Shown here one piece after another: positions 26,203-35,865 of a stretch of DNA of 64,000 nt. The position numbers and the translations under genes are program-made. The notes below the pieces were generated by a model. That model searched no databases. It saw nothing but the letters and a program-made list of their open reading frames with translations, and had not been told where the DNA came from. The stretch comes from Paraburkholderia antibiotica (lineage in GTDB: Bacteria > Pseudomonadota > Gammaproteobacteria > Burkholderiales > Burkholderiaceae): contig NZ_JABBFZ010000010.1 of the NCBI RefSeq assembly GCF_012927125.1, positions 1-64,000 of the forward strand. Direction: 5' to 3'. The number at the start of each line of letters is the position of its first letter. Position 1 is the stretch's first letter.

Positions 26203-27240
26203 ATGCCGACTCCTTTGAGCTTTCTGCCCGACAGTTTTGCGGAGTATGAAGATCTCATGTCGATCCTCGAGCACGGCAGCGCGAACTTCGAAATCCGCAG
26301 CGTCTGCGAGATTGCGGCGCGTGGGCGGCGTTTTGCGATCTACACCGCGAGTATCGGTTCGTCCGATCCGCTCGCGCCGGCCATCGGCTTTTTCGGCGGC
26401 ATTCATGGGCTCGAACGGATCGGCTCGCAACTCGTGCTCGACTATATGCGCGCGCTGCTCGCGCGGCTCGAATGGGACGAACTGCTGGTGCGGCAATTGC
26501 AATCGATCCGGCTGATCTTCCTGCCCATCGCCAATCCCGGCGGCATGTGGGCATCGACCCGCGCGAATCCGAGCGGTGTCGACCTGATGCGCAACGCGCC
26601 GCAGGATGCGGACGCGCGCGTGCCGTTGCTTGCCGGCGGTCAGCGCGTCGGTGCATGGTTGCCGTGGTATCGCGGTCGCGCGGGCGAGCCGATGGAGCCG
26701 GAAGCCGCCGCGGTGTTACAAGTGGCCGAGACACAGCTGGCGTCGCGGCCGTTGAGCATCGCGCTCGATTGCCATTCCGGCTATGGCTGGAGCGACAGCA
26801 TCTGGTTTCCGTACGCGCGAACGCGCAAGCAGATGCCGCATCTACCCGAAATGTATGTGCTCAAGAGCATGTTCGAGCGCGCGCATCCGCATCACGGCTA
26901 TACGTTCGAACCGCAAAGCCACCAGTATCTGCTGCACGGCGACCTGTGGGACTACGCATACGACCGCGCGCCGGCACCGAACATCTTCCTGCCGATGACG
27001 CTCGAACTCGGCTCGTGGCTATGGATCAAGAAGAACCCGCGCCAACTGTTCTCGCGTCAGGGGATGTTCAATCCGGTCATGGAGCACCGCACCGCGCGCG
27101 TGCTGCGGCGCCACGCGAACCTGTTCGACTTTCTCGCGCGCGCGGCGTTTTCGTCGCAACGCTGGCTGCCGCAAGGCAACCGTCGCGAGCAGATGCTGCA
27201 AAGCGCGCTCGACCATTGGTATCGGCCGACGAGCGCGTGA
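26203..27240 (+). CDS. M14-like zinc carboxypeptidase family protein
   Basis: 345 residues. Zinc and substrate motifs of M14/succinylglutamate-desuccinylase-like peptidases are readable. GGIHGLERIG contains His68 and Glu71 (HxxE), NPGGMWASTRANPSGVDLMRN holds the NPxG and Arg, LDCHSGYGW supplies the second zinc His, and the late TLELGSW carries the candidate catalytic Glu. No signal peptide is visible, so it is probably cytoplasmic. The ATG at 26203 is the first start giving family sequence. Its stop overlaps the start of the following alpha/beta hydrolase gene (TGATG), so they form a two-gene operon. Substrate unknown. Confidence 0.82.
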   Translation: MPTPLSFLPDSFAEYEDLMSILEHGSANFEIRSVCEIAARGRRFAIYTASIGSSDPLAPAIGFFGGIHGLERIGSQLVLDYMRALLARLEWDELLVRQLQSIRLIFLPIANPGGMWASTRANPSGVDLMRNAPQDADARVPLLAGGQRVGAWLPWYRGRAGEPMEPEAAAVLQVAETQLASRPLSIALDCHSGYGWSDSIWFPYARTRKQMPHLPEMYVLKSMFERAHPHHGYTFEPQSHQYLLHGDLWDYAYDRAPAPNIFLPMTLELGSWLWIKKNPRQLFSRQGMFNPVMEHRTARVLRRHANLFDFLARAAFSSQRWLPQGNRREQMLQSALDHWYRPTSA

Positions 27241-28076
27241 TGAGCACATGGATCCTGCTGCGCGGACTCACGCGCGAAACGTGGCACTGGGGGCGCTTGC
27301 CGCAGGCGCTGCGCGAAGCGTTGAACGATGACTCGTGCGCGGCCACGGCAAACGGCACGACGTGCCCGCGTTTGTTGCTACTCGATCTGCCCGGCAACGG
27401 CGAGTTCGCGCGCCGGCGCGCTCCTGCGACGGTCGCGGGCATGGTCGAGTGCGTGCGGCGCGCGGCGCAGCAAACGGGCGCGCCGGGGCCGTACAACGTG
27501 CTCGCGATGTCGCTCGGCGGAATGGTCGCGACCGACTGGGCGCAGCGGTATCCGGGCGAAATCGATCGGCTGGTGCTGATCAATACGAGCATGCGGCCGT
27601 TCAGCCTGCCGCACGAGCGGCTGCGGCCGTCGGCGTGGCCCGGGCTGCTTGGCGTCGCCGCGCATTGGAGCGATGCGGTCGATGTCGAGAGCGGCATCCA
27701 TCGGCTCACCTGCAATAACGTCGAAACATTGGCCGCCGATATTGACGCATGGGTCGGGATTCGCCGCAGCGCGCCGGTGAGCCGGGCGAACGCGCTGCGC
27801 CAGCTATGGGCGGCCGCGCGCTTCAGCGTGGCGGCGGCCGCGCCGGCGTGTGGGCTGCTGATCCTGTCGTCGCGGGCGGACGGGCTGGTGAATCCGCGCT
27901 GTTCGGCGAAGCTGGCGGCGGCGTGGGGCGCCGCGCATCGCGAGCATCCATGGGCCGGCCACGATCTGCCGCACGACGATCCCACGTGGACCGTCGCACA
28001 GGTTCGCGCATGGCTCGGGCGCGGCGGCGAAGTGCCCGAGGCGGCGGCTGCGGTCGTGGCCAGAGCCACGCGCTGA
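27240..28076 (+). CDS. Alpha/beta-fold hydrolase
   Basis: 278 residues with the complete hydrolase triad: nucleophile Ser in LAMSLGGMVATDW, acid Asp in LILSSRADGLVNP and His in HPWAGHDLPHDD. The start MSTWILLRGLTRETWHWG matches small esterases acting after strand 3 (LRGL oxyanion region). It begins one base into the stop of the peptidase gene, indicating translational coupling and a joint pathway. Substrate unknown. Confidence 0.85.
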   Translation: MSTWILLRGLTRETWHWGRLPQALREALNDDSCAATANGTTCPRLLLLDLPGNGEFARRRAPATVAGMVECVRRAAQQTGAPGPYNVLAMSLGGMVATDWAQRYPGEIDRLVLINTSMRPFSLPHERLRPSAWPGLLGVAAHWSDAVDVESGIHRLTCNNVETLAADIDAWVGIRRSAPVSRANALRQLWAAARFSVAAAAPACGLLILSSRADGLVNPRCSAKLAAAWGAAHREHPWAGHDLPHDDPTWTVAQVRAWLGRGGEVPEAAAAVVARATR

Positions 28077-28298
28077 AAGGCTCGCGAGCATTGCCGCGCT
28101 GCAGCGAGACACCGCGCGGCCGCGCATTTCCGTGTGTCGCCAATGACGTTGTCGCGGGTCAATCAGAGGGTATTACCTGACGACGACCTGACTGTGCAAA
28201 GGCCTCCGGAGCCCCGCAGCAGGCGCATAATTCCGGTTCAGAGGTTGCCTGCGAATCACGCCGATACTCACCATTGCCGTCAGCCAGGGGAGTCGATC

Positions 28299-31200
28299 AT
28301 GCAAGCAAAGAACGAAGAAGCCGTCACGCACCTGCTGAACGATGTCATCGAATTTGCGCGAGGGCGCCTGCCCGAGCCGAGCTTCGACATCGTCGAACCC
28401 TTCCTGCGGCACTACTACGATTTCGTCGACGCGGGCGATCTGCAAAGCCGCTCGATTGCCGATCTGTATGGCGCAGCGCTCGCGCACTGGCAGACTGCGC
28501 AACGCTTCGTGCCGGGCGAGCAACGCCTGCGCGTCTACAACCCGATTCTTGAACAGCACGGTTGGCACTCCGATCACACGGTGATCGAGATCGTCAACGA
28601 TGACATGCCGTTTCTGGTCGACTCGGTATCGATGGCCGTCAACCGCCAGGGGCTCGCGCTACATTCGGTCGTGCATCCGGTGTTTCGCATCTGGCGCGCG
28701 GCGGACGGCAGCATCGCGCGCGTGAGCCAGGGCGCCGAAGAGGCGGGCGATACGCGCTCGCATCTGACCTCGTGCATCCATTTCGAAGTCGATCGTTGCG
28801 GCGATGCGGCAAAACTCGACGCGTTGCGCGACGACATCGCGCGCGTGCTCGGCGACGTGCGCGCGGCGGTCGAGGACTGGCCGAAGGTGATCGAGCGCGC
28901 GAAGGAAACGATTCAGGACATGAAGGCGCGCGAGGCGAGTCCGGAAGGCGTCGAGGCGCGCGCGTTCCTCGAATGGATGGTCGCCGATCATTTCACGTTC
29001 CTCGGTCAGCGCGATTACGAGCTCGTGCAGCACGAAAACGGCTACGGTCTGCGCGCGGTGGCGGGCTCCGGGCTCGGCATTCTGCGCGACGCGCTGCGCC
29101 CGGTCGGCGCGGCGGAAATCACCGCGCTGCCGCCGGCGGCCGCGGAGATCATCGCCGGTTCGTCGCCGATCTTTCTGACCAAGGCCAATTCGCGCGCGAC
29201 CGTGCATCGGCCGGGCTACCTCGACTACGTCGGCATCAAGCTGACCGGCGCGGACGGCAAGGTGCGCGGCGAGCGGCGCTTTATCGGCCTGTATACGTCG
29301 ACCGCGTATTTCGTCTCGGCCGCGGAGATTCCGATTGTGCGGCGCAAGTGCGCGAACATCGTGCGGCGGGCCGCGTTTCTGCCCAAGGGGCATCTGGCGA
29401 AATCGCTGGTCACGGTGCTTGAAACCTATCCGCGCGACGAACTGTTCCAGGCCGACGAGGATCAGCTCTACGACACCGCGCTCGGCGTGCTGCGTTTGCA
29501 GGAGCATCAGCGCACGCGGCTGTTCGTGCGGCGCGATCGCTTCGACCGCTTCGTGTCGTGTCTGGTGTTCGTGCCGCGCGACAAGTACAACACCGATTTG
29601 CGCCAGCGTATCGCGAACCTGCTGGCCGATGCGTTCAACGGCGAGAACGTCGAATTCACACCGCTGCTGTCGGAGTCGACGCTCGCGCGTATTCATTTCG
29701 TTGTCCATGCCAAACCGGGCGGCATGCCGGGCGTCGATACGCGCGAGCTCGAAGCGCGGCTCGTGCAGGTTGCGCGCCGCTGGCAGGACGATCTCGCCGA
29801 CGCACTGCTCGACGCATACGGCGAAGAGCAGGGCAACCGGCTGCTGCAGCATTACGGCGATTCGTTTCCGGCCGGCTATCGCGACGACTATCCGGCGCGC
29901 ACGGCGGTGCGCGATATCGAACTGATCGAACGCGTGCAGGGCAGCGAACAGCTGGCGATGAATCTGTACCGGCCGATCGAATCGGGACCGCGCGCGTTCC
30001 GCTTCAAGGTGTATCGCGCGGGCCTGCCGATCGCGCTGTCGCGCAGTCTGCCGATGCTCGAACATCTGGGCGTGCGGGTCGACGAAGAGCGGCCGTATCT
30101 GATTGAAGCGCCCGGCGCGACGCCCGCCTGGATTCACGACTTCGGCCTCGAACTCGCGGACGATACCGAGTTCGACATCGAGCGCGTGAAAGACCTGTTC
30201 GAACAGGCGTTCGAGCAGGTGTGGAGCGGCACGATAGAAAGCGACGACTTTAACCGGCTGGTGTTGCGCGCGCAGTTGAACGCGCGCGAAGTGACGATAC
30301 TGCGCGCGTACGCGAAGTACCTGCGCCAGGTCGGCTCGACCTTTAGCGACGCATATATCGAGCGCGCGGTGACCGGCAATCCGGCGATCGCGCGCATGCT
30401 CGTCGATCTGTTCATCGCGCGTTTCGATCCGGCGTTGGGCGATGCGCGTGAGCCGCGCGTCGACCGTTGTCTGGAGACGATCGACAGCGCGCTCGATCAG
30501 GTGCCGAATCTCGACGAAGACCGCATCCTGCGGCAATTCCTCGGCGTCATCAAGGCGACCAAACGCACCAACTACTACCGCTACGACGCCCAGGGAAAGC
30601 CGAAGCCGTACCTGTCGTTCAAGTTCGATCCGGCGCAGGTGCCCGGCTTGCCCGAACCGAAGCCGATGTTCGAGATCTGGGTGTATTCGCCGCGTGTCGA
30701 GGGTGTGCATCTGCGCGGCGGGCGCGTCGCGCGCGGCGGCTTGCGCTGGTCGGATCGGCGCGAAGATTTCCGCACTGAGGTGCTGGGGCTGATGAAGGCG
30801 CAGATGGTGAAGAACGTCGTGATCGTACCGGTCGGCTCGAAGGGCGGCTTCGTCGTCAAGAATCCGCCGCCGCAGAGCGAGCGCGATGCATGGATGCGTG
30901 AAGGTGTGGCGTGTTATCAGACTTTCCTGCGTGGGCTGCTCGACGTGACCGACAATCTGGCGGGCACCGACGTCGTGCCGCCACCCGACGTGGTGCGGCA
31001 CGATCCCGACGATCCGTATCTGGTGGTCGCGGCCGACAAGGGCACCGCCACGTTCTCCGACTACGCGAACGCGATCTCGCAGGAATACGGCTTCTGGCTT
31101 GACGATGCGTTCGCATCGGGCGGCTCGGTCGGCTACGACCACAAGAAGATGGGCATCACCGCGCGCGGCGCGTGGGAGTCGGTCAAGCGGCACTTCCGCG

Positions 31201-33137
31201 AAATGGGCGTCGACACGCAGAGCGAGAACTTCACGGTGGTCGGCGTAGGCGATATGTCCGGCGATGTGTTCGGCAACGGCATGCTGCTGTCGCCGCATAT
31301 CAAGCTGCTCGCCGCGTTCGATCATCGCCACATCTTCCTCGATCCGAGCCCCGATCCGGCCGCGAGCATGGCGGAGCGCGCGCGCCTTTTCACGCTCGAC
31401 CGTTCGAGCTGGGCCGACTACGATCCGTCGCTGATCTCGGCGGGCGGCGGCGTGTTTGCGCGCAGCGCCAAGACGATTCCGCTGTCGAGCGCGGTGCAGT
31501 CGGTGCTCGGCATCAACGCGGCCGCGTTGTCGCCGGCCGAGTTGATGCGCGCGATCCTGCAGGCGCCGGTCGATCTGCTCTATAACGGTGGCATCGGTAC
31601 GTATGTGAAGGCGAGCCGCGAAACGCACCTGCAGGTCGGCGATCGTGCGAACGACGCGATCCGCGTGAGCGGCGCCGATCTGCGCTGCAAGGTGGTGGCC
31701 GAGGGCGGCAATCTCGGCCTGACGCAACTCGGGCGTATCGAGTTCGCGCAACGCGGTGGCCGCATCAATACCGACGCGATCGATAATTCCGCGGGCGTCG
31801 ATTGTTCGGATCACGAAGTCAACATCAAGATTCTGCTCGGGCTCGTGGTGGCCGACGGCGAGATGACCGAGAAGCAGCGCAATGCGTTGCTCGCCGAAAT
31901 GACCGACGAGGTCGGTCTGCTGGTGCTGACGGACAACTACTATCAGACCCAGGCGTTGTCGATCGCGGGCCGTTATGGTGTTGAACTGCTCGATGCCGAA
32001 ACGCGCCTGATGCGCTATCTGGAGCGCGCGGGGCGGCTCAATCGCGTGATCGAGTTTCTGCCGACCGACGAGGAAATTGCCGAACGCGCGGCCGCGAAAC
32101 AGGGGCTCACCACACCTGAGCGCGCGGTGCTGCTCGCGTACAGCAAGATGTGGCTGTACGACGCGCTGCTCGAATCGTCGATGCCGGAAAATCCGCTCGT
32201 CAGCGACATGTTGATCGAGTACTTCCCGAAGCCGTTGCGGCAGCGCTTCCGCGAACCGATGCAACGGCATCCGCTGCGCCGCGAAATTCTCGCGACGTAT
32301 CTGACCAACGCGCTCGTCAATCGCGTCGGCTGCGAGTTCGTGCATCGTCTGATGGAGGAGACCGATGCGCAGCCCGGCGACATCGTGCGTGCCTGCGTCA
32401 TGGCGCGCGACGTGTTCGATCTCGATCAGATCTGGCGCAATATCGACGCGCTCGACAACCGCGTCCCTGACGATGTGCAGGCGCGCATGTTCGTCGAGGT
32501 CGCGCGGCTCGTCGAGCGCTCGGCGCTGTGGTTCCTGCGGCATCTGCAGTCGGGCGCGGCCGGCGACGACGTGACCGGTCTGCTCGCGCGCTGTCGCGAC
32601 GCCGCGCAACGGCTCGCGCCGCAATGGCCGGCGTTGTTGCCGGCCGCCGATCTCGAAGCGCTGTCGGAGCGCCAGCGCGCGTTCGTCGATGCGGGTGTCG
32701 ATAGCGATCTCGCCGTGCGGATCGCAAGCGGCGAAGTGTCGGCCGCGCTGCTCGATATCGCCGAAGTCGCATCGACGTGCGGGCGCAATCTCGAACAGGT
32801 GGCGGGTGTGTACTTCGAACTCGGCACCTTGCTGAATTACAGCTGGATCAGCGAACGCGCGGCTGCGTTGCCCGCGCCGACTCATTGGGACATGCTCGCG
32901 CGTGCATCGGCGCTCGCGGAACTCGCGCGGCTCAAGCGCGCGTTGACCACGAGCGCGCTGGCCGGCGCCAGCGATGCGTCGACGCCGGATACGCTGGTGC
33001 AGGCATGGCGCGAAAAACGCGCGGCGCAACTGGAGCGCTATACGCGCCTGCTAACCGATCTGCGCGCGACGGGCGGCGCGAGTCTTTCGGTGTTGCTGGT
33101 GGTGGTGCGGGAGATGGCGGCGCTGGAGCGGGCGTAG
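28299..33137 (+). CDS. Large NAD-specific glutamate dehydrogenase (GDH-180 class)
   Basis: 1612 residues, the expected length for the giant bacterial NAD-GDH that converts glutamate to 2-oxoglutarate and ammonia. The N-terminal ACT-like regulatory region includes DDMPFLVDSVSMAVNRQGL. The catalytic part contains EIWVYSPRVEGVHLRGGRVARGGLRWSDRREDFRTEVLGLMKAQMVKNVVIVPVGSKGGF, with the substrate Lys, and the coenzyme domain VGVGDMSGDVFGNGMLLS. NIKILLGLVVADGEMT follows in the C-terminal half. The ATG at 28299 has GGGGAGTCGATC upstream. A minus-strand frame of comparable size is a codon-bias shadow. It is probably monocistronic. Confidence 0.95.
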   Translation: MQAKNEEAVTHLLNDVIEFARGRLPEPSFDIVEPFLRHYYDFVDAGDLQSRSIADLYGAALAHWQTAQRFVPGEQRLRVYNPILEQHGWHSDHTVIEIVNDDMPFLVDSVSMAVNRQGLALHSVVHPVFRIWRAADGSIARVSQGAEEAGDTRSHLTSCIHFEVDRCGDAAKLDALRDDIARVLGDVRAAVEDWPKVIERAKETIQDMKAREASPEGVEARAFLEWMVADHFTFLGQRDYELVQHENGYGLRAVAGSGLGILRDALRPVGAAEITALPPAAAEIIAGSSPIFLTKANSRATVHRPGYLDYVGIKLTGADGKVRGERRFIGLYTSTAYFVSAAEIPIVRRKCANIVRRAAFLPKGHLAKSLVTVLETYPRDELFQADEDQLYDTALGVLRLQEHQRTRLFVRRDRFDRFVSCLVFVPRDKYNTDLRQRIANLLADAFNGENVEFTPLLSESTLARIHFVVHAKPGGMPGVDTRELEARLVQVARRWQDDLADALLDAYGEEQGNRLLQHYGDSFPAGYRDDYPARTAVRDIELIERVQGSEQLAMNLYRPIESGPRAFRFKVYRAGLPIALSRSLPMLEHLGVRVDEERPYLIEAPGATPAWIHDFGLELADDTEFDIERVKDLFEQAFEQVWSGTIESDDFNRLVLRAQLNAREVTILRAYAKYLRQVGSTFSDAYIERAVTGNPAIARMLVDLFIARFDPALGDAREPRVDRCLETIDSALDQVPNLDEDRILRQFLGVIKATKRTNYYRYDAQGKPKPYLSFKFDPAQVPGLPEPKPMFEIWVYSPRVEGVHLRGGRVARGGLRWSDRREDFRTEVLGLMKAQMVKNVVIVPVGSKGGFVVKNPPPQSERDAWMREGVACYQTFLRGLLDVTDNLAGTDVVPPPDVVRHDPDDPYLVVAADKGTATFSDYANAISQEYGFWLDDAFASGGSVGYDHKKMGITARGAWESVKRHFREMGVDTQSENFTVVGVGDMSGDVFGNGMLLSPHIKLLAAFDHRHIFLDPSPDPAASMAERARLFTLDRSSWADYDPSLISAGGGVFARSAKTIPLSSAVQSVLGINAAALSPAELMRAILQAPVDLLYNGGIGTYVKASRETHLQVGDRANDAIRVSGADLRCKVVAEGGNLGLTQLGRIEFAQRGGRINTDAIDNSAGVDCSDHEVNIKILLGLVVADGEMTEKQRNALLAEMTDEVGLLVLTDNYYQTQALSIAGRYGVELLDAETRLMRYLERAGRLNRVIEFLPTDEEIAERAAAKQGLTTPERAVLLAYSKMWLYDALLESSMPENPLVSDMLIEYFPKPLRQRFREPMQRHPLRREILATYLTNALVNRVGCEFVHRLMEETDAQPGDIVRACVMARDVFDLDQIWRNIDALDNRVPDDVQARMFVEVARLVERSALWFLRHLQSGAAGDDVTGLLARCRDAAQRLAPQWPALLPAADLEALSERQRAFVDAGVDSDLAVRIASGEVSAALLDIAEVASTCGRNLEQVAGVYFELGTLLNYSWISERAAALPAPTHWDMLARASALAELARLKRALTTSALAGASDASTPDTLVQAWREKRAAQLERYTRLLTDLRATGGASLSVLLVVVREMAALERA

Positions 33138-33171
33138 CGCATTCGCTGCCACACTCTGTAACGGATTGCGG

Positions 33172-33202
33172 CACGCGTGGTCGAAGTTGGCGGCCACGCG
33201 TG
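33172..33202 (+). terminator. Stem-loop after glutamate dehydrogenase
   Basis: Perfect 9-bp stem CACGCGTGG / CCACGCGTG with a 13-base loop, 34 bases after the stop, followed by TCGTTGTCG. There is only a weak T-rich tail. Confidence 0.45.
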
Positions 33203-33297
33203 TCGTTGTCGTCCATAATACGGAGTCTTGCCGATTCTTTTGCCGGCTTTTTTGCCGGCCGGCAACGCCCAGTGTATTGACGGACACGCTCCCAAAG

Positions 33298-34203
33298 ATG
33301 AAAGAAGAATCGCCGAAAGCCATTTTCTACGCACTCGCCGCGAACCTCGGCATCGCCATCTGCAAGTTCGCCGCGGCGACGTTCACCGGCTCCGGCGCGA
33401 TGTTCGCCGAAGCGATTCACTCGACCGCCGACTGCGGCAATCAACTGTTGCTGCTATTCGGTCTGCGCGAGGCGCGCAAGCCGGTCAGTCCGTTGCATCC
33501 GATGGGCAGCGGCCGCGAAATCAATTTCTATTCGCTGCTGGTTGCGTTGCTACTGTTCTTTGTTGGCGGCGCGTTCTCGGTTTACGAGGGTGTGCATCGC
33601 GTGATTGCGCGCGAGCCGCTGCAGTATGCGTTCGTTGCGTTGACGGTGCTGGGCGTGTCGGTCGTGCTCGAATCGTTATCGTTGTGGGGCGCGCTCAAGG
33701 AAATCCGCAAGACCTATCCGGACAAGAGTCTGTGGCGCTGGTTTCGCGAGACGCGCGAATCCGATCTGCTGGTCGTGGCCGGCGAGGATATCGCCGCGCT
33801 ATTCGGTCTCGCGATCGCATTCGTCGCGGTGCTGCTGACGATGATCACCGGCAATCCCGTCTACGATGCGCTCGGTTCCATCGGCGTGGGACTGTTGCTG
33901 ATGGTGATCGCGTGGCTCGTCGCGCGCGAAGTGAAGTCGATGATCGTCGGCGAATCGGCGAGCCCGGAAGTGCGCAGCGCGATCGACGCGCATCTGCGTG
34001 CGCGTCCCGAGATTCGCAGCATCATCAACATGATTACGCTGCAATGGGGGCGTCACGTAGTCGTGGCCGTGCAGGCGGAGATGATCGACTACGCGAGCGG
34101 CCGCGCGATGGTGGATGCGATCAACGTAATCGAAGCCGATCTGCAGGCGACGTTTCCGCAAGTGCGCTGGGTGTTTTTCGAGCCTGACGTGCCGCGTAAT
34201 TAA
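33298..34203 (+). CDS. Cation diffusion facilitator family exporter
   Basis: 301 residues. TM1-TM2 contain FAAATFTGSGAMFAEAIHSTADCGNQLLLLFG, the HxxxD metal site typical of CDF proteins. TM4-TM5 contain ESDLLVVAGEDIAALFGL, the second metal site with D and E/D replacing the usual HD pair. A cytoplasmic C-terminal domain (VRSAIDAHLRARPEIRSI) follows. It resembles the SLC30A9/FieF-like branch, so Zn/Fe/Mn export is likely. The ATG at 33298 has AAAG only; an upstream extension is not family-like. Confidence 0.88.
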   Translation: MKEESPKAIFYALAANLGIAICKFAAATFTGSGAMFAEAIHSTADCGNQLLLLFGLREARKPVSPLHPMGSGREINFYSLLVALLLFFVGGAFSVYEGVHRVIAREPLQYAFVALTVLGVSVVLESLSLWGALKEIRKTYPDKSLWRWFRETRESDLLVVAGEDIAALFGLAIAFVAVLLTMITGNPVYDALGSIGVGLLLMVIAWLVAREVKSMIVGESASPEVRSAIDAHLRARPEIRSIINMITLQWGRHVVVAVQAEMIDYASGRAMVDAINVIEADLQATFPQVRWVFFEPDVPRN

Positions 34204-34224
34204 AGCAATTTTCCATTCACGACG

Positions 34225-34262
34225 GGCAGGGTAGATAGAACCCTGCCGCGTGTCTTTTCTTC
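34225..34262 (+). terminator. Intrinsic terminator after the CDF gene
   Basis: Stem GGCAGGGT / ACCCTGCC with a 7-base loop (34225-34247), 21 bases after the stop, followed by the T-rich TCTTTTCTTCT. Confidence 0.8.
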
Positions 34263-34492
34263 TCGCCATGCCCCTTGCATGCGAGTTGCCCATGCGCCGA
34301 ATGGCGCGTCAAAACCGCGTATTGCGTCGTGCATCGTGCGCGCTCCAGATCGATCAGTCCTGCCTTGACAGGCTCGAGCCCGGAACCTAGTATTCGTCCG
34401 GGAAGTGGTCATACGACTTCTTATTAGTCAGGCCACTTATCCAGATCACATATCAAATCCCCATAATGACGTGCGTCACATCGGAGCTTTCG

Positions 34493-35743
34493 ATGAAAAA
34501 AATCGGCCGCGCATTTTCTTCCGTACTGCTTACTGGTTCCTGTCTGCTTGCTAGCACCGCTTACGCGCAAACCCTGGCGACCGGCGATAGCCGGACGGTG
34601 ACGCAACCCAGCTATCCTACCGTCTGCACGACGCTTACCGCGCAGTTCTCGAGTTCGCAACGTGCATCGCCACCCAGCACCGACGACACGAGCCGCCTGC
34701 AATCCGCGTTGACCAGTTGCGCGGGCACGGGCGGCAGCGTGGTGCTGGCTTCGTCGGGATCGAACAATGCGTTCTATACCGGTAGTCTGACGATCAGCGG
34801 TGCCGGCATCGTCGTGAACTCGGGCGTCACGTTGTATGGCAACAATAGCTATTCGAGCAATGCGAACCTGCTGTCGTTCTCTGGCACGAATGCGTCGCTG
34901 ATGGGGCCAGGCACCGTCGACGGTCGCGGCGACATCATCAGCGGCACGCCGCGGCTCGTGCAGGCGAGCAACATCACGAACTTCATCGTCTATAACGTCA
35001 CGCTCGCTCAGGCGGCCCATCCGAATCTGTACGTCGAAGGCGGCAGCGGCTTTACCGCATGGAACGTGTCGATTCGCACGCCGGCCACGCGCGCGAATGC
35101 CGACGGTATCGACATCGACAGTCTGACCAATGCGACGGTCACCAATTCGGATATCGAAGCCGGTGACGATGGCGTCGCGATCAAGACCAACTCCGGCAAT
35201 ATTTCGAACGTCACCGTGTCGAGTACGAAGCTGCATGGCACGCATGGCCTGTCGGTCGGCAGCCTCGCGAAGAACACCGTGTCCAACATCCTGTTCAAGA
35301 ACAACTACGTGTATGGCAACGATCTGAGCGGCACGGCGTCGACGGACGCGAACGCGATCAACGTGAAGGCCGATCCGTGTTCGCTGACGGTGGAGCAGGT
35401 CAGCTACGTCAATACCTGTATCACCAACGCGAAGCATCTGATCGTGCTCGACACGAATTACAGCAGTTGTAGCGGCAGCGGCAGTCCCACCTTGTCCAAC
35501 ATCATCGTCAATGGCGCGTATTCGACGGCGTCGGTGTCGGGTGCTTATACGAAGATCGACGGACGCAGTGCGAGCTATCCGGTGAACGCGTATCTGGCTA
35601 ACGTGAGCCTCGATGCGACCGCGCAAAGCGGCGACCAGTATGCGAACGTCGGCTTGTATAACTCGAACGTCACGCCGTCCGGCACCGGCGTGACCACGTC
35701 GAGTTTCACGCTGAGCGGCAGCGTGCCGAGTTGTTCGTTCTAA
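34493..35743 (+). CDS. Secreted polygalacturonase (glycoside hydrolase family 28)
   Basis: 416 residues with a signal peptide (MKKIGRAFSSVLLTGSCLLASTAYA). Right-handed beta-helix enzyme. The GH28 catalytic motifs appear in order: NADGIDI (NxD), AGDDGVAIK (DD pair), GTHGLSVGS (the GHG-type His) and AINVKAD (RIK-like). It should cut homogalacturonan in pectin, suggesting plant association. The ATG at 34493 has TCGGAGC at good spacing; a 9-residue upstream extension would hide the signal peptide. No other pectin genes are nearby. Confidence 0.9.
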   Translation: MKKIGRAFSSVLLTGSCLLASTAYAQTLATGDSRTVTQPSYPTVCTTLTAQFSSSQRASPPSTDDTSRLQSALTSCAGTGGSVVLASSGSNNAFYTGSLTISGAGIVVNSGVTLYGNNSYSSNANLLSFSGTNASLMGPGTVDGRGDIISGTPRLVQASNITNFIVYNVTLAQAAHPNLYVEGGSGFTAWNVSIRTPATRANADGIDIDSLTNATVTNSDIEAGDDGVAIKTNSGNISNVTVSSTKLHGTHGLSVGSLAKNTVSNILFKNNYVYGNDLSGTASTDANAINVKADPCSLTVEQVSYVNTCITNAKHLIVLDTNYSSCSGSGSPTLSNIIVNGAYSTASVSGAYTKIDGRSASYPVNAYLANVSLDATAQSGDQYANVGLYNSNVTPSGTGVTTSSFTLSGSVPSCSF

Positions 35744-35865
35744 CGCCGGCATCACGCGGCGGATCGCGATGCGGAAAGGCGGATCATCGGCTTTTCCGCA
35801 TCGTTCCATCAAGTCTGTCGAGCAAATTTTCTGAGCACAAACACATGCAGCCCGAGCGCGGGACC

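Noticed and set aside
28659..33029. 1456-codon open frame on the minus strand inside the glutamate dehydrogenase gene
   Set aside because: Arg/His/Asp-rich translation without domain character, fully antisense to a well-conserved protein; it is a high-GC codon-bias shadow.
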